NCBI RefSeq assembly: GCF_029168315.1
Contig: NZ_JARGYD010000001.1
Coordinates: forward strand, 310,001 to 374,000
DNA from: Psychromarinibacter halotolerans
GTDB taxonomy: Bacteria; Pseudomonadota; Alphaproteobacteria; Rhodobacterales; Rhodobacteraceae
DNA: 64,000 bases
Reading direction: 5' to 3'
The position numbers and the translations under genes are program-made. How positions within the stretch are numbered: the first letter of the stretch is position 1; each line of letters starts with the position of its first letter. The notes below the pieces were generated by a model. The model saw only the letters and a list, made by a program, of their open reading frames with translations, was not told where the DNA came from and did no database searches. Of the stretch, positions 16,327-24,441 are shown piece after piece.

Positions 16327-16992
16327 ATGAAAAAATCGTTTGTCCAATCACAGGTGCCGGTCACGCTGGTGGGCGGCGCGCCGCTGGAAAGCGCGCGTCT
16401 GCAAGAGTCACTGGCGCTTGCGCCTTGTCTTGTTGCCGCCGACGGCGGCGCGGCGCGGGCGCTGCAGGACGGTCTGCAACCCGAGGCTGTGATTGGCGAC
16501 ATGGATTCGCTTGACGCAGGCGCCCGGGCGCGCATCGATTCCGCACGGATTCTCGAGATCGCCGAGCAGGACACCACCGACTTCGACAAGTGCCTTGCCC
16601 AGATCTCGGCCCCGCTGGTGGTCGCCGTCGGGTTCACCGGGGCGCGGTTGGATCACGAACTGGCGGTCTATAATGTGCTGGCCCGCCGCAGCCCGGCCGA
16701 AGCCGTGGTGTTCGGCACCCACGACATCGCCTTTCACGCGCCCCCGACGCTGCGGCTGGACCTGCCAGAGGACAGCCGCGTGTCGCTGTTCCCGATGGCG
16801 GCCGTGACGGGACGCAGCCGGGGGCTGCGCTGGCCCATCGACGGGATCGATTTTGCCCCGGACGGGCGGTCGGGGACCTCGAACGCGGTGTCGGGCGGGC
16901 CGGTCGAGTTGGAATTCGACGGTCCGGGGATGCTTGTGATCCTGCCGCGCACGGCGCTTACACAGGTGGTCCGGGTACTTTCGGGCGGCTGA
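16327..16992 (+). CDS. Thiamine pyrophosphokinase (thiamine diphosphokinase)
   Basis: A 221-residue enzyme transferring pyrophosphate from ATP to thiamine to give TPP. Family motifs: CLVAADGGAARAL, PEAVIGDMDSLD (metal site), EQDTTDFDKCL and GFTGARLDHELAVYNVL (the GGRxDH equivalent is TGARLDH). The C-terminal thiamine-binding domain includes VSLFPM and GLRWPIDG..F. The ATG at 16327 was chosen because upstream frame sequence lacks similarity. The last 35 bases overlap the convergent transporter gene. Confidence 0.88.
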   Translation: MKKSFVQSQVPVTLVGGAPLESARLQESLALAPCLVAADGGAARALQDGLQPEAVIGDMDSLDAGARARIDSARILEIAEQDTTDFDKCLAQISAPLVVAVGFTGARLDHELAVYNVLARRSPAEAVVFGTHDIAFHAPPTLRLDLPEDSRVSLFPMAAVTGRSRGLRWPIDGIDFAPDGRSGTSNAVSGGPVELEFDGPGMLVILPRTALTQVVRVLSGG

Positions 16993-17872
16993 CCTTGTGC
17001 TCGCGGTAGATCACGTACAGCCCGGCGGCGATGGTCACGAGGATACCTGCGGCGGCCAGCCCGTCGGGTAGGTCGCGGAAGATGATCCAGCCGATCAGGG
17101 TGGCGAACGGGATTTCAAGATACTGCATCGGCGCAAGGGTCGAGGCGGGCGCGAAGCGCAGCGACCACGTCATCACAAGGTGGGCGACGGTGCCGACCAC
17201 GCCCATCGCGCCCATCAGCCACATCTGGTTCCAGCTTAGGTCGGCAGGAGCCAGCCCATCCCAGCCGAACGCATCGGCCGCAACGATCAGCGGGAACAGC
17301 ACGACGCTGGCCATGACGCCGCTGACCGCCTGAAGCGTCACCGGATCGGCGGCCTTGGCGATGCTGCGGGTCACCAGCATGAACAGCGCGAAGATCACCG
17401 CCACGGCCAGCGGCCACAGCGCCGGGGCGCCGACCTCGGCAAAGCTGGGCTGCACCACCATCAGCGTGCCCGCGAACCCCACGGCGCAGGCGGCAAGCCG
17501 GCGCGGGCCGACCTGTTCGCCCAGAACCAGCCATCCCAGAAGCAGCATCAGGAACGGCATCACGAAGGCGATGGCGATGGCATCCGCCAGCGGCAGGTAA
17601 CGAAGCGCGATCACCACCGCCGCGATGCCGGCCACATGCAGCACGGTGCGCAGGGCCGTCAGCCACAGCACGCGGGCGGGCAGGGCAAAGGGCGACCCGT
17701 GCCGCCGCGCCAGCGGATAGAGGATCAGCGCCTGCACCGCGAACCGCGTCACAAGGATCTGCAACAAGGGAACGACGCTGCCCAACAGCTTCGCCAAGGC
17801 GTCGCCGAACGGCGCCAGCATGCAGAAGGCCAGCATCAACATGATGCCCAGAAGAGGACGGTCGGAACTCAT
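16958..17872 (-). CDS. EamA/DMT family transporter
   Basis: A 304-residue protein with ten predicted membrane segments in two EamA repeats; the first begins LLGIMLMLAFCMLAPFGDALAKLL, the second ALWPLAVAVIFALFMLVTRSIA. The motif LRYLPLADAIAIAFVMPFLMLLLGWLVLGE is typical of drug/metabolite exporters of the RhaT/S-adenosylmethionine-uptake-like group. The substrate is unknown. Its 3' end overlaps the thiamine pyrophosphokinase gene by 35 bases on the opposite strand. Confidence 0.87.
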   Translation of the reverse strand: MSSDRPLLGIMLMLAFCMLAPFGDALAKLLGSVVPLLQILVTRFAVQALILYPLARRHGSPFALPARVLWLTALRTVLHVAGIAAVVIALRYLPLADAIAIAFVMPFLMLLLGWLVLGEQVGPRRLAACAVGFAGTLMVVQPSFAEVGAPALWPLAVAVIFALFMLVTRSIAKAADPVTLQAVSGVMASVVLFPLIVAADAFGWDGLAPADLSWNQMWLMGAMGVVGTVAHLVMTWSLRFAPASTLAPMQYLEIPFATLIGWIIFRDLPDGLAAAGILVTIAAGLYVIYREHKVSRPKVPGPPV

Positions 17873-17990
17873 ACCACCGGCATAGGGGGGACCGATGCCG
17901 AAGAAAAGGGCAGGCGGCGCCGGTCAGGCTGCACGGGTCCGCTTGGTCGGGCCACGGCCGCGACAGGCGCGCCCGTGCCGAGCATAACGC

Positions 17991-18815
17991 CTAGGCGACC
18001 TGTGTCTTCGGTTCCGACAGCGTGGACAGCCCCGAGGGCCCGCGACGAAAGCGGATGCGGTCGGCCTCGTCGAAGGCAAGCGTGGTGTCCTGCACCACCA
18101 TCCGCGTCACATCCAGCGTATCGGCGGTGACGTCGAGCCGGGCGAAGTCGTTCACCTCTCCGCGCAGGCGCGAGGACAGGCTGGTGCCAGAGTGGATCTG
18201 CACCGGACCTTCGGACCGCGTTCCCGTCAGGAACGGCCCGGCGCGCCAGCGGTGCAGGTGTCCCGACAGCACGACATGGGTGTTGCAGGCGGTCAGGCGC
18301 TCCAGACCGCTGGCGGCGTGCTTCATCAGCGACTTGTCCACGTCGTCTTCCTGCTCGAACGGGTGATGCGCGAACAGGATATTCAAACGGTCCTTCGGCC
18401 CCTCGCAGAAGACGCGGCACAGCCGGTCAAGATCCCGGCTGCGGATGCGCCCGCGCTGGTGCCGATGGGGGTCGACCGTGTTGCATCCCACCACGGCGAC
18501 CTTCTCGTCGATATAGGCCGGGGCAAGGACGGGGCTGATCCACCGGCTGTATTTGCGGTAAGGGCGCAGCACACGTTCGCCAAGGTTATATAGCGGCACA
18601 TCGTGGTTGCCGGGCACTGACAGCCACGGCGCGGGCAGACGGTCGAGGAAGGCGCGCGCCTCGCGGAACTCGGCCGAGCGCGCCCGCTGGGTCAGGTCGC
18701 CCGAGACGATGACAAGGTCCGGTTCCGCGTCCGCAATCGCTTGGTGCAGGGGCGTCAGAAGTTCCGGCCGCGCGCGGCCGAAGTGAAGGTCGGACAAGTG
18801 AATCAGTCGCGTCAT
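17991..18815 (-). CDS. Metallophosphoesterase (calcineurin-like)
   Basis: A 274-residue enzyme with the full metal-binding set: LSDLHFG (D-x-H), VSGDLT (GD), PGNHD (GNHD), FAHHPFE (H) and SGHLHRW (GHxH). This pattern is shared with CpdA-type cyclic-nucleotide phosphodiesterases, but the substrate could also be a phospholipid derivative or nucleotide. It lies just downstream (6 bases) of the lipid kinase gene, so the two are probably one operon and may act on related molecules. Confidence 0.85.
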   Translation of the reverse strand: MTRLIHLSDLHFGRARPELLTPLHQAIADAEPDLVIVSGDLTQRARSAEFREARAFLDRLPAPWLSVPGNHDVPLYNLGERVLRPYRKYSRWISPVLAPAYIDEKVAVVGCNTVDPHRHQRGRIRSRDLDRLCRVFCEGPKDRLNILFAHHPFEQEDDVDKSLMKHAASGLERLTACNTHVVLSGHLHRWRAGPFLTGTRSEGPVQIHSGTSLSSRLRGEVNDFARLDVTADTLDVTRMVVQDTTLAFDEADRIRFRRGPSGLSTLSEPKTQVA

Positions 18816-18821
18816 GACGTC

Positions 18822-19793
18822 TTATCTAGCGTGATCCCGGCTTGGGACGATGACTTGCAGATCGGTATCGTCGCGGGAAATCGTGAACGGCGCCTTCATG
18901 CGCGCGATTTCCCCGTCGCGGACGACGTGGCGGAACGGCTTGTCCGTCTCGATGGTGATGTCGCGCCCGGTGAACAGTTCGAAATCGCGGCCCTTGCGCA
19001 TCCCCGTCACGACCAGCCGCACCGCCTGCTTGATCATGTGCCAGCGGCCACGGTCGCGCGAGACGTAGACGGCGAGGTTGCCGTGTTTCAGGGCGTCCGA
19101 GCCTTCCAGCCCGAATTCCTCGATCTGGTAATCGCTGTTGGCGACGAAAACGAGCGCGCTTTTCATCTCGTGCCGGGTACCGTCGACCGTGATGGTCAGG
19201 CGCATCCGGCGATACAGGCGCAGCATGGCGGTGATCACCGACCAGTACGCGGCGGCGCGGCTGCGCCCGAAGCGGCGGTAGATCTCTTCGCGTTGGCGGC
19301 GGATCATCGAATAGATGCCGATTGAGCAGTTGTTCAGGAACAACCGCCCGTTGATGCGCCCGAAAGCGGCCGGTCGGGCGGTGCCGGTGCGGAGCACGTC
19401 AATCGCGCCGTGCAGATCCTCGGGGATGCCAAGGCCGCGGGCGAAATAGTTGAAGGTCCCGGCGGGGATGACGCCAAGGGTCGTGCCGGACCCGGCCAAA
19501 GCCTCTGCCACCGCAGAGATCGTGCCGTCGCCGCCGACGGCGATCACGGTGGCCGCGTTCTCGGCCACGGCGTCCTTTGCCATCTTCTCGATCGGGTCCG
19601 CGCCCACAAGCCGAAGCTCGCCGTCCGGGAGTTCGTCAAGATAGGCGGACAGGGCGGTTTTGACCTGATCCTCGTCGTCGCGGCCGGATTTCGGATTCAT
19701 GATTACAATGATTTTGCCGCCGCGCGGGGCCGTGTACGCGCCGTCGTAGTCGAACGTCTCGCTGCGGGGGAGTTCCAAAACCATGCCTTTCAC
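18822..19793 (-). CDS. Diacylglycerol kinase family lipid kinase
   Basis: A 323-residue DAGK-catalytic-domain protein: IIVIMNPKSGRDDE, the nucleotide loop AVGGDGTISAVAEAL, GVIPAGTFNYFARGLGIP, and the C-terminal DGEIARMKAPFTI. Members phosphorylate diacylglycerol or related lipids at the membrane. A GTG start at 19793 has an AGGA seven bases upstream and is preferred over the ATG at 19784, which lacks a good site. It precedes the metallophosphoesterase gene. Confidence 0.87.
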   Translation of the reverse strand: MKGMVLELPRSETFDYDGAYTAPRGGKIIVIMNPKSGRDDEDQVKTALSAYLDELPDGELRLVGADPIEKMAKDAVAENAATVIAVGGDGTISAVAEALAGSGTTLGVIPAGTFNYFARGLGIPEDLHGAIDVLRTGTARPAAFGRINGRLFLNNCSIGIYSMIRRQREEIYRRFGRSRAAAYWSVITAMLRLYRRMRLTITVDGTRHEMKSALVFVANSDYQIEEFGLEGSDALKHGNLAVYVSRDRGRWHMIKQAVRLVVTGMRKGRDFELFTGRDITIETDKPFRHVVRDGEIARMKAPFTISRDDTDLQVIVPSRDHAR

Positions 19794-19929
19794 AATCTTG
19801 TCCTGTCCACTCAGCGAACGCGGCGGCGCGGCAAGATGTTCCCGGGAAGCGGGCCGGTCGGGGCGAAGTAACGCAAGGTTAAACCTTCGCGGCTAGTCCA
19901 ACATCGAATGCCGCGCCGAAGGAGGTTTC

Positions 19930-20784
19930 ATGCCCCGCATCCTGACGACCCTTACCGTTGTTCTTGGCCTTGCCGGCCTTGGACAGCCTGCGCTTGCCAT
20001 CGGCGACTCGGTGGATGCCAAGCGAAAGATCAACATCGCCGGGGCGCAGCGGATGCTGTCGCAGCGGATCGCGGGGAAGGTGTGCCTTGCCGCGCAGGGG
20101 ATCGAGGCGGAGAAGAACGGCGACCTTGCCCGCGCCGCCGCGGACAGGTTCGGCACCGCGCTGGTCGCCTTGCGAAACGGGAACGCCGACTTGGGCATCT
20201 CTGCCGAGGCAGAGCCAAGCGTGCTGGTCGCCCTCGCGGCGGTGGACACCCTGTGGAAGGACTATCTTCCCGCGATAGAGGTCACGCTGGAAACGCCAGC
20301 CACGCTGAAACAGATCGCGGCGAAGGCGCTGCCGATGCTGCTGGCGACGCACAAGGTGGTCGTCGCGCTGGAAACGGCGAATGCCGATACCTCTGTCGAC
20401 CCGTTTCTTGCGCGTGGGCTGAACGTGTCCGGCCGGCAGCGGATGCTGACCCAGCGCGCCTTAGCCGAGGCATGCCTGCTGTCGGCGGGGCACGACGTGT
20501 CGCTTAACGCGGCCTCGCTGAAGGCGACGATCGCGCTGTTCGACGACTCGCAGGCGGGGCTGATCGACGGCAACGACACGCTGGGGCTGCAACCAGCGCC
20601 AACGCCGGAACTGCAGGCGCAGCTTGAGAAGGTGAAGTCGCTGTGGATGCCGATGCGTGAGATCCTGATGAAGGCGGCAGGGGGCACCCCGCTGTCGGCG
20701 GACGAGTTGGGCGCGCTGTCCGCCAGTCTGGACGCCGTCCTGAAAGAGGCGAACGCCGCGGTCAGCATGTACGAAGGTCTGTAG
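19930..20784 (+). CDS. Secreted protein with two PilJ-type N-terminal (type IV pili chemotaxis-like) domains
   Basis: The 284-residue product has a signal peptide (MPRILTTLTVVLGLAGLGQPALA). Two copies of the PilJ/NarX-type sensor signature follow: INIAGAQRMLSQRIAGKVCLA (about 34-54) and LNVSGRQRMLTQRALAEACLL (about 163-183), each starting a helical bundle. In NarX and PilJ this Q-R-M-L-S/T-Q-R helix senses small ligands such as nitrate, but here there is no kinase or methyl-accepting domain, so it is a free periplasmic helical protein. It is separated from its neighbours and has AAGGAGG seven bases before the ATG. Confidence 0.78.
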   Translation: MPRILTTLTVVLGLAGLGQPALAIGDSVDAKRKINIAGAQRMLSQRIAGKVCLAAQGIEAEKNGDLARAAADRFGTALVALRNGNADLGISAEAEPSVLVALAAVDTLWKDYLPAIEVTLETPATLKQIAAKALPMLLATHKVVVALETANADTSVDPFLARGLNVSGRQRMLTQRALAEACLLSAGHDVSLNAASLKATIALFDDSQAGLIDGNDTLGLQPAPTPELQAQLEKVKSLWMPMREILMKAAGGTPLSADELGALSASLDAVLKEANAAVSMYEGL

Positions 20785-21027
20785 GGCCGCGGCGGCGGGA
20801 AACCGTTGCCGGGCGGGCTGTTGTGCGCCCGGTGCCGCGACCTGTTCCGGGATGCCGCGCTGCGGCGGTGAGGGGCCGTTCGGCACCGATCACGCGTCCG
20901 GTCGGCCGCCTGCAGACTGGATCACGTTCGCGCCCGGGATGGCGTGCGCGGCGGCATATGGCGTTGCGGGCTGGTCGGGTTGCTGAATTCCGCGGCGCGC
21001 GGCCAAGGCGCATTGGGCCATTTCGAC
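20785..21027. other. Gene-free stretch upstream of tig
   Basis: About 240 GC-rich bases between the PilJ-like gene and the tig promoter. Small frames on both strands here show no family features or ribosome binding sites. I see no RNA gene in it. Confidence 0.5.
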
Positions 21028-21056
21028 TTGCGAAGCCACCGCGCCGGCCCTATTAG
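21028..21056 (+). promoter_or_regulatory. tig: Putative tig promoter
   Basis: TTGCGA (21028-21033), a 17-base spacer and TATTAG (21051-21056), about 65 bases before the tig start codon. Matches to the sigma-70 consensus are 4/6 and 4/6 with ideal spacing. Confidence 0.5.
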
Positions 21057-21120
21057 GGCGTCTGATTTTGCGCGGGCCGCGACCCTTTTCCCGGCGGCCC
21101 CACGGGAGAATGAGGACGAT

Positions 21121-22449
21121 ATGCAGGTCACCGAGACCCTGAACGAAGGTCTGAAGCGCGGCTACTCGATCACGCTGACCGCCGCCGAGCTGGACGAGAA
21201 AGTCAACGAAAAGCTCACCGAGGCGCAGCCCGAGGTCCAGATGAAGGGCTTCCGCAAGGGCAAGGTGCCGATGGCCCTGCTGAAAAAGCAGTTCGGCCAG
21301 CAGGTCATGGGCGAAGCGATGCAGGAAGCCATCGACGGCGCGATGTCCAAGCACTTCGAAGACTCGGGCGACCGTCCGGCGCTGCAGCCGCAGGTCAAGA
21401 TGACCAACGAAGCGTGGAAAGAAGGCGACGACGTCGAGGTCGAGATGACCTATGAGGCGCTGCCCGAGATCCCCGAGGTCGACGCGAAGTCGATCAAGCT
21501 GGAAAAAATGACCGTCGCCGCCGAAGACGAAGCCGTCGACGAGGCGCTGCAATCGCTGGCCGCCAGCGCGCAGAACTTCGAGGCGAAAGACGGCGCGTCG
21601 GAAGACGGCGATCAGGTCGTGATCGACTTCAAAGGCTCGGTCGACGGCGAGGAATTCGAAGGCGGCGCCGCCGAGGATTACCCGCTGGTTCTGGGCTCGA
21701 ACAGCTTCATTCCCGGTTTCGAGGAACAGCTTGTCGGCGTCAAAGCCGGTGACGAGAAGAACGTCGAGGTCAAGTTCCCCGAAGAATACGGCGCGGAACA
21801 TCTGGCCGGCAAGGACGCGGTCTTTGCCTGCACCGTGAAGGAAGTGAAAGCTCCGGTCGCGGCCGAGGTCGATGACGAGCTGGCGAAGAAATACGGTGCC
21901 GAGGATCTGGACGCCCTGAAGGGTCAGATCCGCGAGCGTCTGGAATCCGAATACGGTCAGGCCGCCCGCGCGGTGATGAAGCGCCAGCTGCTGGACGCTT
22001 TGGACGACATGGTGAAATTCGACCTGCCGCCGACGCTGGTCGAGACCGAGGCGAAGCAGATCGCGCACCAGCTGTACCACGAGGATCACCCGGACGATCA
22101 CGGCCACGACCACGGCGAGATCGAGCCGACTGACGAGCACAACACGCTGGCCGAGCGCCGCGTGCGCCTTGGTCTGCTGCTGGCCGAACTGGGCCAGAAA
22201 GCCGAGATCCAGGTGACCGACGCCGAAATGACCCAAGCGGTCATGCAGCAGGCGCGCCAGTACCCGGGTCAGGAACGCCAGTTCTTCGAGTTCGTGCAGA
22301 ACAACCCGCAGATGCGCCAGCAGCTGCAGGCGCCGATCTTCGAAGACAAGGTCGTCGACTACGTGTTCGAGCTGGCCGAGGTTTCGGAAAAGCCGGTCAG
22401 CAAGGAAGAGCTGCAGAAGGCGGTCGAAGAGCTGGAAAGCGAAGACTGA
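21121..22449 (+). CDS. tig: Trigger factor, ribosome-associated chaperone and peptidyl-prolyl isomerase
   Basis: A 442-residue trigger factor. The N-terminal ribosome-binding domain has the signature GFRKGKVPMALLKKQFG (about 41-57); the FKBP-like PPIase domain (about 160-245) includes DQVVIDFKGSVDGEEFEGG and GFEEQLVGVKAGDEKNVEVKFPEEYG; the helical C-terminal arms follow. A histidine-rich stretch HEDHPDDHGHDHGE (about 320-333) is an insertion in the C-terminal domain that could bind metal; this is less common. GAGG precedes the ATG. It stands alone with its own terminator. Confidence 0.97.
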   Translation: MQVTETLNEGLKRGYSITLTAAELDEKVNEKLTEAQPEVQMKGFRKGKVPMALLKKQFGQQVMGEAMQEAIDGAMSKHFEDSGDRPALQPQVKMTNEAWKEGDDVEVEMTYEALPEIPEVDAKSIKLEKMTVAAEDEAVDEALQSLAASAQNFEAKDGASEDGDQVVIDFKGSVDGEEFEGGAAEDYPLVLGSNSFIPGFEEQLVGVKAGDEKNVEVKFPEEYGAEHLAGKDAVFACTVKEVKAPVAAEVDDELAKKYGAEDLDALKGQIRERLESEYGQAARAVMKRQLLDALDDMVKFDLPPTLVETEAKQIAHQLYHEDHPDDHGHDHGEIEPTDEHNTLAERRVRLGLLLAELGQKAEIQVTDAEMTQAVMQQARQYPGQERQFFEFVQNNPQMRQQLQAPIFEDKVVDYVFELAEVSEKPVSKEELQKAVEELESED

Positions 22450-22476
22450 TCTGCCTTTCGGCATTATTATCGCGAA

Positions 22477-22502
22477 GGGCCGCCCGGTGGGGCGGCCCGT
22501 TT
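22477..22502 (+). terminator. Intrinsic terminator of tig
   Basis: GGGCCGCCC / GGGCGGCCC with loop GGTG, followed by GTTTG, starting 28 bases after the tig stop codon. Confidence 0.75.
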
Positions 22503-22598
22503 GCGTTCTGGCCCGCCTTGGACCGCGCCAAAAAGGCAAATCTTGACACGCGGCGGCCGCGCGTCCGATGATCAAGCCCCACCCGATTGACCGGGGGG

Positions 22599-23762
22599 AT
22601 GGGGAAATCATTGATACATCTAGATAAAGTCGAAACGTTGATCGACGGAATCTACGAAGCTGCGGGCAACGCGTCCCGGTGGCAGGGTGTTCTTGAGCAG
22701 GCGGCGGACCTGTTGGGCGCTGAAAGTTCGCAGATCGGGCACCTGAGCCTTGCGGACCAGACATTCTCGTTCCTGATCACCTACGGCCAGACCTATTCGG
22801 AAGAACGGATCCGCCAGTACCAGTCGATGATGGGCGAGGACCCACGGCTGGCGGCGCTGTCGCGACTTCCGTTCCGGGCGATGCATTGCCGGATGGTCTT
22901 AAGCGATGAAGAACTGCACGGATCGCAGCTGTACCAAGACGTGCTTGCCCCCGACGGGATCGAATACACGCTGGGCGTCAACCTTGTAGAGGAAGAGAAG
23001 TCGACCAGTTTCTTCACGGCGCACCGGGATATTCACCAGCCGCCATTCGGCCCGGAAGAATGTGCGCTGCTGCAAGATCTGGTCCCACACCTGCGCCGGG
23101 CGATCCGCCTGTACCACGGGTTCGCCGAGATGGACCTGATGCAATCCGCGACACGTCAGGCGCTGGATCAGGTGCCGCTGGGCGTGTTCATCGTGCGGCC
23201 GGACGGTCATTACGTGATCGGCAACCGGATGGCCGAACAGCTTGCCGCGGCGGGGTCGCCCATGCTGATTTCGAACGGCAAGGTGGCGACCACAAGCACC
23301 GAGGTGACGCGACGCCTGCGCATGGCGTTGACGCGGGTGATGTCCGAGCCCGATGCCGCACCCGAAGCCCTGCATCTTGCCTCAGCCGACGGCCAGCCGT
23401 GTCGCTTGCTTGTGGCGCCGCTGTCGGAGTCGGTCACGGGGCGGACCTTCGTGCGGCACGCTGGCGATCTGGCGGTGATCTACGTCAACAACCCCGCACG
23501 GTCCTTCGATCCGCCGTGGGAACGCTTGCAGCATATGTTCGGCCTGTTCCCGTCGGAGGCCAAGCTGCTGGCGCGCCTGGCCGCCGGACAGACCGTCGCC
23601 GAGGCCGGGGCCGCGCTTGGCCTGACCGCCGCCAGCGCGCGGCAGTATCTGAAGAACGTGTTCAGCAAGACCGGGACCCACAGCCAAAGCGAATTGCTGC
23701 AGGTCGTGATGCAGTCGCCCGCGTGGATGGATCCCGGCGCGGCTATTGCCAAACGGGAATAA
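22599..23762 (+). CDS. LuxR-type HTH transcriptional regulator with PAS/GAF-like sensor region
   Basis: About 387 residues. The first ~150 residues look like a sensory fold (IDGIYEAAGNASRWQGVLEQAADLLGAESSQIGHLS; W-x-x-x-L pattern). A PAS-like core follows: LDQVPLGVFIVRPDGHYVIGNRMAEQLAA. The C-terminus carries the LuxR helix-turn-helix FPSEAKLLARLAAGQTVAEAGAALGLTAASARQYLKNVFSKTGTHSQSELL. There is no AHL-binding domain, so this is not a classic AHL receptor. The start is uncertain: ATG 22599 directly abuts a G-run, and TTG codons at 22587 and 22611 are possible. The signal is unknown. Confidence 0.8.
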   Translation: MGKSLIHLDKVETLIDGIYEAAGNASRWQGVLEQAADLLGAESSQIGHLSLADQTFSFLITYGQTYSEERIRQYQSMMGEDPRLAALSRLPFRAMHCRMVLSDEELHGSQLYQDVLAPDGIEYTLGVNLVEEEKSTSFFTAHRDIHQPPFGPEECALLQDLVPHLRRAIRLYHGFAEMDLMQSATRQALDQVPLGVFIVRPDGHYVIGNRMAEQLAAAGSPMLISNGKVATTSTEVTRRLRMALTRVMSEPDAAPEALHLASADGQPCRLLVAPLSESVTGRTFVRHAGDLAVIYVNNPARSFDPPWERLQHMFGLFPSEAKLLARLAAGQTVAEAGAALGLTAASARQYLKNVFSKTGTHSQSELLQVVMQSPAWMDPGAAIAKRE

Positions 23763-23907
23763 CCGCGAATCTTAACAAAAGTTAACGTTACGTCATTCAG
23801 GCCGGCGTAGATCGAGCTCGGCCGTAGCGCCGGGGTCACGGGACCGATTGCTCGTGTGCCTCGGCGTCCGGGCCATCTGCGACGGCACCCGATGGGGGGT
23901 GAGACAG

Positions 23908-24438
23908 ATGGCGGGGCGGATGATAGCGGCGTTGGTCGCTGGGTTTGCAGTAATCACACATGGTGCGTCGGCTGGGCACGCGGCGCTGGAGGGTTGGGCG
24001 CCGCCGGACAGGGCGACGCTGGAGGCTTTGACGGTCCGGCTGGATTACTGGCTGGATGCGAACACCGCGTATCCTTCGGGACCGCCACCGCGGATTCTTT
24101 TCGTATCGGCGCAAGAAGCGGTCACGTTGCGGGGGCGCGCCACCGCGCGGTATGGCAACGGGCGCCTCCGGGGGCTGTATGACCCGAAATTGCTTACCAT
24201 CTATCTGGTTGCGCCGTGGGACTATAGCGACCTTCGCGATGCCAGCGTGCTGTTGCACGAGATGGTGCATCACAGGCAGCAACCGGGTCGGCATTGGTAT
24301 TGTCCCGCCCAGCAGGAGGAAGAAGCCTATCGCCTGCAAGAGGCGTGGCTGGCCGGGCATGGGCTGGAGTCCGGGTTCTACTGGCCGGCGATCATGCTGG
24401 CCTCCAGCTGTACGCCGCGGGACTTCCACCCCGATTGA
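23908..24438 (+). CDS. Secreted HExxH-type zinc metalloprotease-like protein (DUF6647-like)
   Basis: A 176-residue protein with a signal peptide (MAGRMIAALVAGFAVITHGASAGHA). The motif LLHEMVHHRQ gives HExxH at residues 117-121, and the following EEEAYRLQEAWL (from about 137) supplies a plausible third zinc ligand in the E-x-x-A pattern. Family resemblance is to small DUF6647 proteins; proteolytic activity is inferred only from the motif. GGGGGGTGAG precedes the ATG at 23908. It converges with the Hint-domain gene, with 3 bases between the stop codons. Confidence 0.7.
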   Translation: MAGRMIAALVAGFAVITHGASAGHAALEGWAPPDRATLEALTVRLDYWLDANTAYPSGPPPRILFVSAQEAVTLRGRATARYGNGRLRGLYDPKLLTIYLVAPWDYSDLRDASVLLHEMVHHRQQPGRHWYCPAQQEEEAYRLQEAWLAGHGLESGFYWPAIMLASSCTPRDFHPD

Positions 24439-24441
24439 CGT

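Noticed and set aside
20785..21120. tRNA or other RNA gene in the gap before tig
   Set aside because: No cloverleaf, TPsiC-like GGTTCRANYCC or anticodon arm could be found.
22455..22600. Small RNA between tig and the regulator
   Set aside because: The only structure is the tig terminator; no promoter or second terminator was seen.
23773..23787. CtrA binding site (TTAA-N7-TTAA)
   Set aside because: The two TTAA are separated by six bases, not seven, and the second half lacks the full consensus.
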